From Eubacterium maltosivorans (GTDB taxonomy: Bacteria > Bacillota > Clostridia > Eubacteriales > Eubacteriaceae), in the NCBI RefSeq assembly GCF_002441855.2, contig NZ_CP029487.1, positions 992,001 through 1,056,000 on the forward strand: a DNA stretch of 64,000 nucleotides, read 5' to 3'. Of this stretch, positions 41,929 through 50,423 are shown piece by piece. How positions within the stretch are numbered: the first letter of the stretch is position 1; the number at the start of each line of letters is the position of its first letter. Both the position numbers and the translations under genes were made by a program. The notes below the pieces were generated by a model. That model was not told the origin of the DNA and searched no databases. It was given only the letters and a program-made list of their open reading frames with translations.

Positions 41929-42699
41929 TTATTCGCTGGCGCTTCTCCCCTCCCAGCGCTTAAACCAAAGCAGGCAGAGCGCGAAGAGCAGCAGTGTGGC
42001 GCCGCCAGCCGCCAGCCAGCCTGCGGCAGTCTCATTCTGGATAAACATGAGTCCTTCCGGCGTCGGGGCCGTCAGCGCTTTTATCACAGCCATATCGCAG
42101 AAGCGCACGCCCCATCCCCAGGGAATAAAATACCAGATTCCTTCCCCGAGGCCTGTCAGCATCAGCGCCGACACCAGCGAACCCGCAACCCCCACAGAAA
42201 TAGACGCGCCCTTGCCAAAACGCAGGCTGATCCAGAGGTGGAGTAAATATAAAAATAAATCAGAAGCAAACAGAGCGCCTGCCAGCTTCAGATACAGCAG
42301 CGCCGGTACAGCCTGCTGGCCCGGCAGCAGGGCAAAACCCACTCCGTAAAGGCCGACAGCTGCCGCCAGCGCGCCAAGCCCCAGAACCGCAAGGAACCCG
42401 AACTTTCCTAAAAACGGAACCAGCCTGGACGGCAGCACCCCGAGCAAGTTCTGAAAACCGCCGGCCTGCTCCTCCTGGGAGGCGGCCATGCCGCAGACAA
42501 TCCCAATGAGCATCGGAAAAGCCAGGGCCAGCGCCTCGAAATAGAAGGTCACCAAAACCTCAGTGCTCCATGCCGATATGGCGCTGTAAAAAAGAAACAG
42601 GCACACCCCCACAAGGGGAATGATCAGATGCAGCCACAAAATGGGCGTGTGTTTTATTTTAAGAGATTCGGCCTTTAAAGACCTGAAAAAGCTTTTCAT
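41929..42699 (-). CDS. Lantibiotic-immunity-type ABC permease (LanG/MutG-like)
   Basis: 256 residues with 6 hydrophobic segments, the usual size of the LanEG permeases. FFRSLKAESLKIKHTPILWLH is the typical start (KxK-T-P-x-L). With the other permease and the ATPase it would form an exporter that removes lantibiotics or similar peptides from the membrane. It abuts the second permease with no gap. No peptide precursor or modification gene is nearby. Confidence 0.78.
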   Translation of the reverse strand: MKSFFRSLKAESLKIKHTPILWLHLIIPLVGVCLFLFYSAISAWSTEVLVTFYFEALALAFPMLIGIVCGMAASQEEQAGGFQNLLGVLPSRLVPFLGKFGFLAVLGLGALAAAVGLYGVGFALLPGQQAVPALLYLKLAGALFASDLFLYLLHLWISLRFGKGASISVGVAGSLVSALMLTGLGEGIWYFIPWGWGVRFCDMAVIKALTAPTPEGLMFIQNETAAGWLAAGGATLLLFALCLLWFKRWEGRSASE

Positions 42700-43458
42700 T
42701 TATGCCGCCTCCTTTTTGCTGAACCAGCGCACGCAGAGAAGGGTCAGGGCCGCGCACAGCACCAGAGACAGCACAATCGCCACCAGAACCACGCTCGCGT
42801 CAAGCAGAGGGCTTCCAGGCTCTACCAGCAGATTGTTCGGCCTGATGCCCAGCACCGGACACATCGCACGGGGCGTCCAGGAGTATGGGATCATGAACCA
42901 GAAGCCCTGTTCCGCCAGTATGACGCCGCCGACAGTGCCCACGCCCACATTGAGCAGCACTGCTCCCAGAAATCCAAGCTTTTTGGCAAGCATAAAGCAA
43001 AGGGGTATCTCCCATACACTGGTCAGAAAGACCACCGCCATCCCCAGTACCATGGGTAAAATAGTGTCTGAAAGCGGCAGGGTTGTCCCCTCCCAGAAAA
43101 AGCCTTTGATTTCAGTGCCCAGAATAATGCCCAGGAGCACCACACCGCAGCTCAGAAGCACATAAAACGCAGCCACACCCATTTTAGCCAGCCAGGACGC
43201 TCTGAGGTCCACCGGCACTGCGTATAGGTTCTGATATTTAAGCTTTTTATTCCCGTCCTTCTGGTTGGAAAGGGCTGCGAACAGCGCAATGCAGCCCGGG
43301 TAGATCAGCGTATACCACCAGTTAAAGGCGTTGACCTGATAGTAGCCAAAGCCAAAGGTAAAGCTCAGAAGTATGAGCCCCAGAGGCCCCAGAAAAATCA
43401 GCATACGGCTGAATGTCCGTTTAAATTTCATGTTCTCTGCCTTCATTAGTTTTAGCAT
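42700..43458 (-). CDS. Lantibiotic-immunity-type ABC permease (LanE/MutE-like)
   Basis: 252 residues with 6 hydrophobic segments. MLKLMKAENMKFKRTFSRML is the LanE-type start. It overlaps the ATPase gene by 7 bases and precedes the other permease directly. The two permeases are distant paralogues, as in NisEG or CprBC systems. Confidence 0.78.
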   Translation of the reverse strand: MLKLMKAENMKFKRTFSRMLIFLGPLGLILLSFTFGFGYYQVNAFNWWYTLIYPGCIALFAALSNQKDGNKKLKYQNLYAVPVDLRASWLAKMGVAAFYVLLSCGVVLLGIILGTEIKGFFWEGTTLPLSDTILPMVLGMAVVFLTSVWEIPLCFMLAKKLGFLGAVLLNVGVGTVGGVILAEQGFWFMIPYSWTPRAMCPVLGIRPNNLLVEPGSPLLDASVVLVAIVLSLVLCAALTLLCVRWFSKKEAA

Positions 43459-44174
43459 GATACGCTTCCTCCCTCCTGCGCACGGCTATTCTTAACGACC
43501 TGCATAAACAAAGCCTCCAGGTCCTCTCCTTTATGAATTTTTGACTGGTAGCCCAGCACCCCGTCGCTGATAATGCCGATATCATCGGCCATAAGCTCGA
43601 CCTCTGAAAGAATATGGCTGGACAGTATCACTGTGATTCCATGCCCCGGAAAGGAACGGATCAGCTCCCGCAGCTCCTGGATTCCGATGGGGTCCAGGCC
43701 ATTGGTGGGCTCGTCCAGAATCAGCAGCTTCGGGCTGCCCAGCAGCGCCAGAGCGATCCCCAGACGCTGTTTCATCCCCATGGAGAACTGCCCGGCGCGC
43801 TTGCTGCCAGTATTTTTAAGGTCAACAATTTTTAACACCTGCCCGATCCGTTTTTCCGGAAGACCCAGCAGCGTCGTGCGGACCTTCAGGTTTTCCTCTG
43901 CGGTCAGGTTGTCATAAAGGGGCGGCCACTCAATCAGGACTCCCATATTTTCAAGGTCTTTTCTGGACCAGCTGTGCCCGTTAAAAATAATCTCGCCGGC
44001 GGTGGGCCGCAGCATGCCGGTCATCATTTTGAGGGTGGTGGACTTGCCCGCTCCATTGGGGCCCAGAAGGCCGTAAATCGTATTTTTTCTTACCCTCAGG
44101 TTCAGCTTTTTGACAGCCTCTGTTTTCTTAAAGCTCTTGCTCAGAGCCCGCGTTTCCAACAAATATTCAGTCAT
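43452..44174 (-). CDS. Lantibiotic-immunity-type ABC ATPase (LanF/CprA-like)
   Basis: 240 residues. Walker A GPNGAGKS at 38-45. The signature is FSMGMKQRLGIALALL, the variant seen in BcrA/LanF proteins, and the Walker B region is LLILDEPTNGLD. It is the first gene of the operon ATPase, permease, permease, regulator, kinase. AAGGAG precedes the ATG. The order matches LanFEG-RK resistance modules that answer host or competitor peptides. Confidence 0.85.
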   Translation of the reverse strand: MTEYLLETRALSKSFKKTEAVKKLNLRVRKNTIYGLLGPNGAGKSTTLKMMTGMLRPTAGEIIFNGHSWSRKDLENMGVLIEWPPLYDNLTAEENLKVRTTLLGLPEKRIGQVLKIVDLKNTGSKRAGQFSMGMKQRLGIALALLGSPKLLILDEPTNGLDPIGIQELRELIRSFPGHGITVILSSHILSEVELMADDIGIISDGVLGYQSKIHKGEDLEALFMQVVKNSRAQEGGSVSC

Positions 44175-44252
44175 GTTATCACTCCTTACTTTTTTGATGC
44201 TTCTAGTATATAAGGCAATTTTCAGGAATTTATAAGGATTGCGGAAATTTTA

Positions 44253-44261
44253 TGGTATAAT
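44253..44261 (+). promoter_or_regulatory. Extended -10 promoter for the M20 gene
   Basis: TGGTATAAT, extended -10, 39 bp before the start codon; no clear -35. Confidence 0.45.
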
Positions 44262-44300
44262 TGAAAAAACATCTTTTTAACCCACCACCGGAGGATTTTA

Positions 44301-45455
44301 ATGACTCAAATTAAAACTGAAATCCACGCGCTGCTGCCGGAAATCATCCTGCTGCGGCGGCAGCTCCATCAGAACCCTGAGCTGAGCCTTGAGGAATACC
44401 AGACCGCGGACTGCATTGAGGCCCACCTGGACGCCCTGTCCATCCCACACCGCCGTATCGAGCCCACTGGTGTGGTCGCTGACCTTATCGTCAATCCCGG
44501 TTACCCTACCACCGCCATCCGGGCCGAGATTGACGCGCTGCCCATTGCCGATGAAAAAGCTGTTCCCTACGCCTCCCGGACGCCGGGCGTATCCCACGCC
44601 TGCGGCCATGACGGGATCACTGCCCTCACTCTGGGGCTGGCCAGGCTTTTAAGCGCGCATAAAGATGAGCTGTCCACCAATATCCGTTTTCTGTTTGAGC
44701 CAGCCGAGGAAACCGGCCGCGGCGCCAGGCTGCTGATGGATGGCGGGGCGCTGGAATCACCGAAGCCTGATCAGCTCATCATCTTTCATTTCGCCAATTC
44801 TGAGCCCTTTGGCATGGAAATACAGGAGGAGGCCTCTACGGCCACAGTCGCGGGCCTCAAAATCGAGGTTACAGGTTCCTCAGGCCACTGGGCAGAAGCC
44901 TCCCTTGGCAACAGCGCGGTGAGCGCAGCGGCTTCATTATTATGTGATATCGAGGGCCTCAACGCCACGGCCGTCACCCAGAGGCCTTTTATTATTGGAT
45001 TTGGCACCATCAATGGCGGCGTTAAATCCAATGTCATTCCTGACGCCTGTGTCATGGAGGGGACTCTGCGCGCCTTTACAGAATCGGACTTTGATCTCCT
45101 GCTCTCCGCCATCCGGCGCATGGCAGAGAACACCGAAAAACGAACTGGTACTCAGATCCGTGTCGGCCTGTCTCACAGAACCCCTGCGGTCATCAACGAT
45201 CCCCGCCTTATCCAAAAGGGCTTTGCTGCGGGCCAGACAGTCTTTGGCAGCCGCTGTGTCCTCTCCGGCTCGCCTTTTCTGGTCGGCGATAACGCTGGAT
45301 GGTATTTTAAGGAGCTCCCGGGCCTGCGCATCGTCTTCTTTGCCGCCCAGGACACTGCCCCCAATTACCCTATCCACCATCCCAAATTTGATTTTAACGA
45401 GGGCATCTTTGGTCCGGCACTGGAAACGCTCTATAAAATGCTGCTCTCGTTTTAG
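44301..45455 (+). CDS. M20 family amidohydrolase
   Basis: 384 residues, the size of N-acyl-amino-acid amidohydrolases (IAA hydrolase/hippurate hydrolase group). LRRQLHQNPELSLEEYQTA at the start, the metal-binding Asp in IRAEIDALPIAD, ACGHDGITAL (His-Asp) and FEPAEETGRGARLLMDGG (Glu-Glu). The C-terminal histidine is in NYPIHHPKFDFNE. It removes acyl groups from amino acids or small peptides in the cytoplasm. GGAGG precedes the ATG. The stop codon overlaps REP-like copy 6. Confidence 0.88.
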   Translation: MTQIKTEIHALLPEIILLRRQLHQNPELSLEEYQTADCIEAHLDALSIPHRRIEPTGVVADLIVNPGYPTTAIRAEIDALPIADEKAVPYASRTPGVSHACGHDGITALTLGLARLLSAHKDELSTNIRFLFEPAEETGRGARLLMDGGALESPKPDQLIIFHFANSEPFGMEIQEEASTATVAGLKIEVTGSSGHWAEASLGNSAVSAAASLLCDIEGLNATAVTQRPFIIGFGTINGGVKSNVIPDACVMEGTLRAFTESDFDLLLSAIRRMAENTEKRTGTQIRVGLSHRTPAVINDPRLIQKGFAAGQTVFGSRCVLSGSPFLVGDNAGWYFKELPGLRIVFFAAQDTAPNYPIHHPKFDFNEGIFGPALETLYKMLLSF

Positions 45456-45478
45456 ACGACCGTCCGTTTCGTACGGTC
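45455..45478. repeat. REP-like palindrome, copy 6
   Basis: GACGACCGT-CCGTTTCGT-ACGGTC. Its first G is the last base of the M20 stop codon. It lies between two plus-strand genes without a T-run, so it is not a classical terminator. Confidence 0.8.
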
Positions 45479-45510
45479 ACGACATACATTAATCAAGGAG
45501 AATATAATAT

Positions 45511-47127
45511 ATGAGTAAAACAGAAAAAAGCTGGGTTAAGGGCGCGGCTATTCTCGCCGCCGCTGGTATCTTTGTAAGACTGATCGGCATCCTTTTCCGT
45601 ATTCCCATCAGCAATCTGGTGGGCAGCTACGGCAACGGCATTTTCTCAAATGTCTTTAGCATTTACAGCCTTCTGCTGATGGTATCCACGGTTGGCTTCC
45701 CGGTGGCTGTCTCTAAAATGATTTCAGAAAATGTAGCCATCGGAGATTTCAGGGCTGTCACCAATGTTTTCAAGGTCTCCCTGCTCACCCTCTTTGTGCT
45801 GGGCGGTCTTTCCAGCCTTTTCCTGTTTTTTGGGGCCGGCTGGCTCATCGAGGTGACCAACTGGCCGCCTGAGAGCATCTATGCCATCCAGGGTATTGCC
45901 TTCTCCCCGCTGATCGTGGCGGTCTGCTCGGTCTACCGAGGTTACTTTCAGGGTTTTCAGAATATGCTGCCCACAGCCATCTCCCAGGTAATCGAGCAGG
46001 TTGTCCGCATTGTGCTGGGCGTCTTTTTGTGCTGGTACTGTGTGGTCATGCTGCAAAACGTCAGCCTTGGCGTCGGCGGCGCTTACCTGGGAACCACCAT
46101 CAGCAGTCTGGCGGCCTGCCTGCTCTTGATTGTCTGGCATTTTTATTTTACCCGGAAGCACAGAGCCCTGCTGCTCAAAACCAGCCGCAGGGTTCCTCTG
46201 ACGCGCAAAAAAATTCTGAAACGCCTGGTGCTCATCGCTGTTCCGGTTACGCTCACCTCTGCCATGATCACCTTTTTCTCCTTTGCCGACGCCATGATGT
46301 ATGTGGACCGGCTGGCGCTGGCAGGGTTCGATTCCTATACGGCCACAGCTCTTATGGGGGATTTCTCCTATGCCGATACCTTTATCAACATTCCTTTAAG
46401 CATCAGCGCCACCTTTGCTGCTGCCATGATCCCCGCCATCTCGGAATCCTTTGCCCTTAAGGACCAGGCCGGCATCAACGAGCGCATCAACACCGCCATC
46501 CGGCTGGTCGTGCTGGTGGCTCTGCCCTGCTGCATCGGCCTGTCTGTGCTCTCAGACGGTATCTTCACGCTGATCTTCCCCGGCTCCGAGCACGGCGCTG
46601 CCATCATGGAAGTCTATGCCTTCGCGACCATTTTTATCATGCTCTCCAATACCTTCCAGAGCATTTTACAGTCCATCGACCGTTTTATCATCCCGCTCAT
46701 CGCGCTGCTGGGCGCCTCTGTGGTACGCATTGGCTGCAGCTATGTGTTCATGGCCGTCCCTGCGCTCAACATCTACGGGGTTGTCCTGAGCACGATGCTG
46801 ACTTTTATCTTTTTGATGGTCGTCAATTTCCTGTTTATCCGCCGCTATACCCACGTCCGGCTAAGCTATACCGGCACGCTGGTCAAGCCCTTTATCGCCT
46901 CGGCCATCATGGGCATGTCGGCTCTTGGCTGCTACAATTTTCTGCTGCCCCGTACCGGCAACACTGTCTCGGTTCTTGCCGCCATTATTGTGGCTGCGGT
47001 TATTTATTTCTTTTTGATTATTTTCTTTGGTATTCTCACCGAGGATGAGCTGGACCTGCTGCCAGGCAAACGGCTTTTACTGCCCCTGGTCAAAAAAATA
47101 CAGAAACTGGCGCCGAAAGCGTCGTAA
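45511..47127 (+). CDS. MurJ/SpoVB-like MOP-superfamily lipid flippase
   Basis: 538 residues with about 14 membrane segments. The N-terminus WVKGAAILAAAGIFVRLIGILFRIP and ANLVG-like SNLVGSYGNGIFSNVFSIYS match the YtgP/SpoVB branch, which flips lipid II or related precursors for peptidoglycan. The polysaccharide flippase at 17244 is a separate and much more AT-rich gene. AAGGAG precedes the ATG. A bidirectional terminator follows. Confidence 0.85.
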   Translation: MSKTEKSWVKGAAILAAAGIFVRLIGILFRIPISNLVGSYGNGIFSNVFSIYSLLLMVSTVGFPVAVSKMISENVAIGDFRAVTNVFKVSLLTLFVLGGLSSLFLFFGAGWLIEVTNWPPESIYAIQGIAFSPLIVAVCSVYRGYFQGFQNMLPTAISQVIEQVVRIVLGVFLCWYCVVMLQNVSLGVGGAYLGTTISSLAACLLLIVWHFYFTRKHRALLLKTSRRVPLTRKKILKRLVLIAVPVTLTSAMITFFSFADAMMYVDRLALAGFDSYTATALMGDFSYADTFINIPLSISATFAAAMIPAISESFALKDQAGINERINTAIRLVVLVALPCCIGLSVLSDGIFTLIFPGSEHGAAIMEVYAFATIFIMLSNTFQSILQSIDRFIIPLIALLGASVVRIGCSYVFMAVPALNIYGVVLSTMLTFIFLMVVNFLFIRRYTHVRLSYTGTLVKPFIASAIMGMSALGCYNFLLPRTGNTVSVLAAIIVAAVIYFFLIIFFGILTEDELDLLPGKRLLLPLVKKIQKLAPKAS

Positions 47128-47137
47128 TGCAGGCATT

Positions 47138-47173
47138 AAAAAAGCGCGTTCCATACAGGAGCGCGCTTTTTTT
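47138..47173. terminator. Bidirectional terminator
   Basis: AAAAAAGCGCG and CGCGCTTTTTT arms between convergent genes ending at 47127 and 47172. Confidence 0.85.
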
Positions 47174-47753
47174 AGCGTTCTGCCATCATTCTGTCCGCAT
47201 CTGTTATCTCACGGAGCACCCTCGCCGGGTTGCCGGCTGCCACCACATTATCCGGTATATCCTTTGTCACCACAGAGCCGGAGCCGATCACCGCATTGCT
47301 GCCGATCGTTACTCCCGGGTTGATGGTGGCATTGCCCCCAATCCACACATTGTCCCCGATGGTCACAGGGCTGCCGCCCTCCTGAAGGGTGTTGCGCTCA
47401 TGGCTGACCAATGGGTGCCATGCCGTAAAAATACAGACACGGGGCGCCATAAAGCAGTTGTCCCCAATGGTAATCGGGCAGACATCCAAAAAAATAGCGT
47501 CAAAATTAATATACAGGTTATCGCCTGCGGTTATGTTATAGCCGTAATCACACTTAAAGCTCGGCTCAACCGTGAAGTTCTTTCCAAGGCGTCCGAAAAG
47601 CTGCCCGATAATCATGTGGCGGTGCGGCAGCTCATATTCTGTTGTCAGATTAAATTGGCGGCAGAGCTCATGCGCTCTCATCCGCTCAAAAGACAGCTCT
47701 TCGTCCTCGGCACAGTAGAGCTGTCTAGCCAGCATTTTTTCTTTTTCTGTCAT
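47172..47753 (-). CDS. Sugar O-acetyltransferase (maltose/galactoside type)
   Basis: 193 residues. The N-terminal Mac domain (MTEKEKMLARQLYCAEDEEL) is followed by a left-handed beta-helix with DNLYINFDAIFLDVCPITIG, APRVCIFTAWHPL containing the catalytic His, and TIGDNVWIGGNATINPGVTI. It is a cytoplasmic acetyl-CoA-dependent enzyme of broad sugar specificity, probably for detoxification. GAGG precedes the ATG. Single gene. Confidence 0.88.
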   Translation of the reverse strand: MTEKEKMLARQLYCAEDEELSFERMRAHELCRQFNLTTEYELPHRHMIIGQLFGRLGKNFTVEPSFKCDYGYNITAGDNLYINFDAIFLDVCPITIGDNCFMAPRVCIFTAWHPLVSHERNTLQEGGSPVTIGDNVWIGGNATINPGVTIGSNAVIGSGSVVTKDIPDNVVAAGNPARVLREITDADRMMAER

Positions 47754-47885
47754 TATTTCCTCACTCTGTTTTTTATTTGCTTATCATAAATTATAACAAA
47801 TAAATTTGCTTTGGCCTACCCCTTGCTCTCTTATTAACAAAGGTGTATACTTATCTCAGCATTGATTAAGTGAGGTAAATTTTGT

Positions 47886-48374
47886 ATGAATATACGTATC
47901 CGGCAAGCCAGGCCTGAGGATCTTCCATCAATCGCTGCCCTGGAGGCCGCTTGTTTTCCGCCTGCCGAAGCGGCAGGCCCCGCCGCCTTTGAAAAACGCA
48001 TCGAGACCTTCCCGGAAAGCTTTTTTGTCGCAGAGGTCGAAGGACAGATCGTCGGCATGATTAACGGCTGCGTCACCGATGACGAAACCATTTCGGACAT
48101 TCTCTTTGAGGACAGCTCCCGCCACAATCCTGACGGCCGCTACCAGAGTATTTTTGGGCTGGACGTTCTGCCAGACTGGCAGCATAAGGGCATCGCGACC
48201 ATTTTAATGACCTATTTTATTCATAAAGCCATGGATTTCGGCAGAGAGGGCTTAATTCTCACCTGCAAGGAAAAGCTGATCACCTTTTACGAAGGCTTTG
48301 GGTATCAGAACCTGGGTGTTTCGGGCTCGACCCACGGCGGCGCCGTTTGGTATGATATGCTTTTAGCCTTTTAA
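47886..48374 (+). CDS. GNAT family N-acetyltransferase
   Basis: 162 residues. MNIRIRQARPEDLPSIAALE is the usual GNAT start. The acetyl-CoA-binding motif is LDVLPDWQHKGIATILM (Q-x2-G-x-A variant), and EKLITFYEGFGYQNLGV is the C-terminal motif. The substrate is unknown. GAGGT precedes the ATG. It has its own terminator. Confidence 0.88.
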   Translation: MNIRIRQARPEDLPSIAALEAACFPPAEAAGPAAFEKRIETFPESFFVAEVEGQIVGMINGCVTDDETISDILFEDSSRHNPDGRYQSIFGLDVLPDWQHKGIATILMTYFIHKAMDFGREGLILTCKEKLITFYEGFGYQNLGVSGSTHGGAVWYDMLLAF

Positions 48375-48398
48375 CAGTCCCGCGGGGCTGTTTTTTTA
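48374..48398 (+). terminator. Terminator of the GNAT gene
   Basis: ACAG-T-CCC-GC-GGG-G-CTGT followed by seven T, starting at the stop codon. Confidence 0.75.
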
Positions 48399-48493
48399 TT
48401 TTTTCCAAATTCGTCCTGTTTTTACCATTTTCAACGCCGCTGTACTTTCTGCCTCGAGTATAATTAAGATAGATTACTTATGGAGGAAAGCAC

Positions 48494-49951
48494 ATGTATA
48501 CTGACGATAAAATCTGGATTGCAAAAGGCGAACAGCCTGTTTATCTCCTGCCCAAGATGGCCAATCGGCACGGTCTGGTGGCAGGCGCCACCGGTACTGG
48601 TAAAACCATCACCCTGAAGGTGCTGGCCGAATCGTTCAGCGAGCTCGGTGTTCCGGTCTTTCTGGCAGACGTAAAAGGGGACCTCTCCGGCACCTGTGAG
48701 CCTGGAACCGACAGTGAGGATATGCAAAAACGCATTGAAAAATTCGGTCTGGGCGACCAGTTCGACTATAAGCCCTACCCAGTACGCTTCTGGGACCTTC
48801 TCGGCAAACAGGGGCACCCCATCCGCACTACCATATCCCAGATGGGGCCTCTGCTGCTGTCACGGCTCCTCAATCTTAATGATACCCAGTCCGGTATTCT
48901 GAACATTGTGTTCAGAGTAGCCGACGCGAAAAACCTGCTGCTCATTGACATTAAGGACCTCAAAGCCATGCTCCAGTATGTTGGCAACAACGCCAAGGAT
49001 CTGAAAATGGAATACGGCAACATCTCCTCCCAGAGCGTCGGCGCTATTCTGCGCGCCATCCTGGCCCTGGAGGACCAGGGCGCCGACCAGTTCTTCGGTG
49101 AACCCGCTTTAGATATCATGGACTGGATTCAAACCGATGAAAACGGCCTGGGCATCATCAATATTCTGGACTGCGTCGAGCTTATCCAGACCCCGGCGCT
49201 CTACTCCACCTTTCTGCTCTGGCTCATGTCCGACCTTTTTGAGGTTCTTCCTGAAGCCGGCGACCTGGATGCACCCAAGATGGTCTTTTTCTTTGACGAA
49301 GCGCATCTGCTTTTTAACGGCGCGCCCAAAGTTCTCCTCGAAAAGATCGAGCAGGTCGTGCGCCTGATCCGCTCAAAGGGGGTGGGCATCTACTTCATCT
49401 CACAAAGCCCAACCGATATGCCGGACACCATCCTCTCACAGCTTGGCAACCGCATTCAGCACGCGCTCCGGGCCTACTCGCCATCCGAGCAAAAGGCCAT
49501 CAAGACCGCAGCCGAAACCTTTCGGCCCAACCCGGAATTTAAAACCGAGGAAGCCATCACCGATTTAGGCACTGGCGAAGCCCTGATATCCTGCCTGGAT
49601 GAAGAGGGACGCCCCACCGTGGTCGAGCGCTGCTTTATCCTCCCGCCGCAGAGCCACATGGGTCCCGCCGCCCCCGATACCCGGAGCGGCCTGATCGAGC
49701 AGAGCCCCTTTAACGCCAAATATAAGGACACCATTGACCGCGAATCTGCCTATGAGGACCTCCAGCAGCAGGCTGAGGCCCCAGCCCAGGAAGCCGCCCC
49801 GGCAGAGAAAGAAAAAAAGCCAGCCAGAGAGGCCACGCCCAGACACCAGAAATCCTCTTTTGAAAAAGCTGCTGACAGCGCGCTGTCCACCATTGGCCGC
49901 GAGGTTGGAAAAAGCCTGGTACGCGGGCTCTTCGATGTTCTTAAACGCTGA
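48494..49951 (+). CDS. HerA-like ATPase, DUF853 family
   Basis: 485 residues. Walker A GATGTGKT at 31-38. [23 protein letters not shown] (Walker B) and [20 protein letters not shown] (sensor/arginine-finger region) are typical of the DUF853/YjgR family. The tail (from about 415) is Ala/Glu/Lys-rich and ends [20 protein letters not shown]. It is probably a hexameric DNA-translocating ATPase, but the cellular role of the family is unclear. GGAGG precedes the ATG. It is not next to a nuclease gene, unlike HerA-NurA pairs. Confidence 0.85.
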   Translation: MYTDDKIWIAKGEQPVYLLPKMANRHGLVAGATGTGKTITLKVLAESFSELGVPVFLADVKGDLSGTCEPGTDSEDMQKRIEKFGLGDQFDYKPYPVRFWDLLGKQGHPIRTTISQMGPLLLSRLLNLNDTQSGILNIVFRVADAKNLLLIDIKDLKAMLQYVGNNAKDLKMEYGNISSQSVGAILRAILALEDQGADQFFGEPALDIMDWIQTDENGLGIINILDCVELIQTPALYSTFLLWLMSDLFEVLPEAGDLDAPKMVFFFDEAHLLFNGAPKVLLEKIEQVVRLIRSKGVGIYFISQSPTDMPDTILSQLGNRIQHALRAYSPSEQKAIKTAAETFRPNPEFKTEEAITDLGTGEALISCLDEEGRPTVVERCFILPPQSHMGPAAPDTRSGLIEQSPFNAKYKDTIDRESAYEDLQQQAEAPAQEAAPAEKEKKPAREATPRHQKSSFEKAADSALSTIGREVGKSLVRGLFDVLKR

Positions 49952-49964
49952 TAAAGAAAAAAAT

Positions 49965-49997
49965 AAAACCAACGGTGCTGTACGCCGTTGGTTTTTT
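49965..49997. terminator. Bidirectional terminator
   Basis: AAAACCAACGG and CCGTTGGTTTT arms, then TTAG; between convergent genes ending at 49951 and 50001. Confidence 0.85.
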
Positions 49998-50000
49998 AGT

Positions 50001-50228
50001 TTAGAATAAATGCTTAATGGAGTTAAAAAGGTCTGACGGGCTTTTAATTTCACTCAAATCCACATTGTCCTTGATATGATTGATAAAGCCTTCGACCTGT
50101 TCGTCCGGCAAGTCCACCCCCAAAACAGATTCGGCTGTTTTAACAGGATCTTCCTTAAACTCGTTGGCCAGATTCGGATCTGACTTAATACGTTCCATCG
50201 CATCGCTGAATTTTTCCTGAATACTCAT
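50001..50228 (-). CDS. Small acidic helical protein of unknown function
   Basis: 75 residues. MSIQEKFSDAMERIKSDPNL, then FKEDPVKTAESVLGVDLPDE. The combination of a helical N-terminal half and a GVDLPDEQ block followed by an amphipathic helix is widespread in small Clostridia proteins and faintly resembles Nif11-type leaders. There is no GG cleavage site or maturation gene nearby, so a peptide-precursor role is unlikely. AGGAGG precedes the ATG. It stands about 195 bp downstream of ftsH. Confidence 0.6.
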   Translation of the reverse strand: MSIQEKFSDAMERIKSDPNLANEFKEDPVKTAESVLGVDLPDEQVEGFINHIKDNVDLSEIKSPSDLFNSIKHLF

Positions 50229-50381
50229 CTGATTCCTCCTGAAAATTTAATTATTCATCTTTATCCTACTATATCACAATCACGCCGAATCTTCGATTAC
50301 AATAACCGTATTAAAGAGGCCTTTTCGGTAAAATCCCATAAGCACCTGCCAAAAACCGTTTGATCACTTCAAAAAATAAAA

Positions 50382-50416
50382 AAACGATGACCGCCCGTTT
50401 CGTACGGTCACCGTTT
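50382..50416 (-). terminator. REP-like palindrome, copy 7, acting as the ftsH terminator
   Basis: TGACCG-CCCGTTTCGTA-CGGTCA extended by AAACG/CGTTT, with a long T-run on the minus strand after the ftsH stop. Confidence 0.8.
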
Positions 50417-50423
50417 TGTTGTC

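Noticed and set aside
50001-50228. Small protein considered as a RiPP precursor (Nif11-like leader)
   Set aside because: No double-glycine cleavage site, no core peptide pattern and no maturation or export gene nearby.
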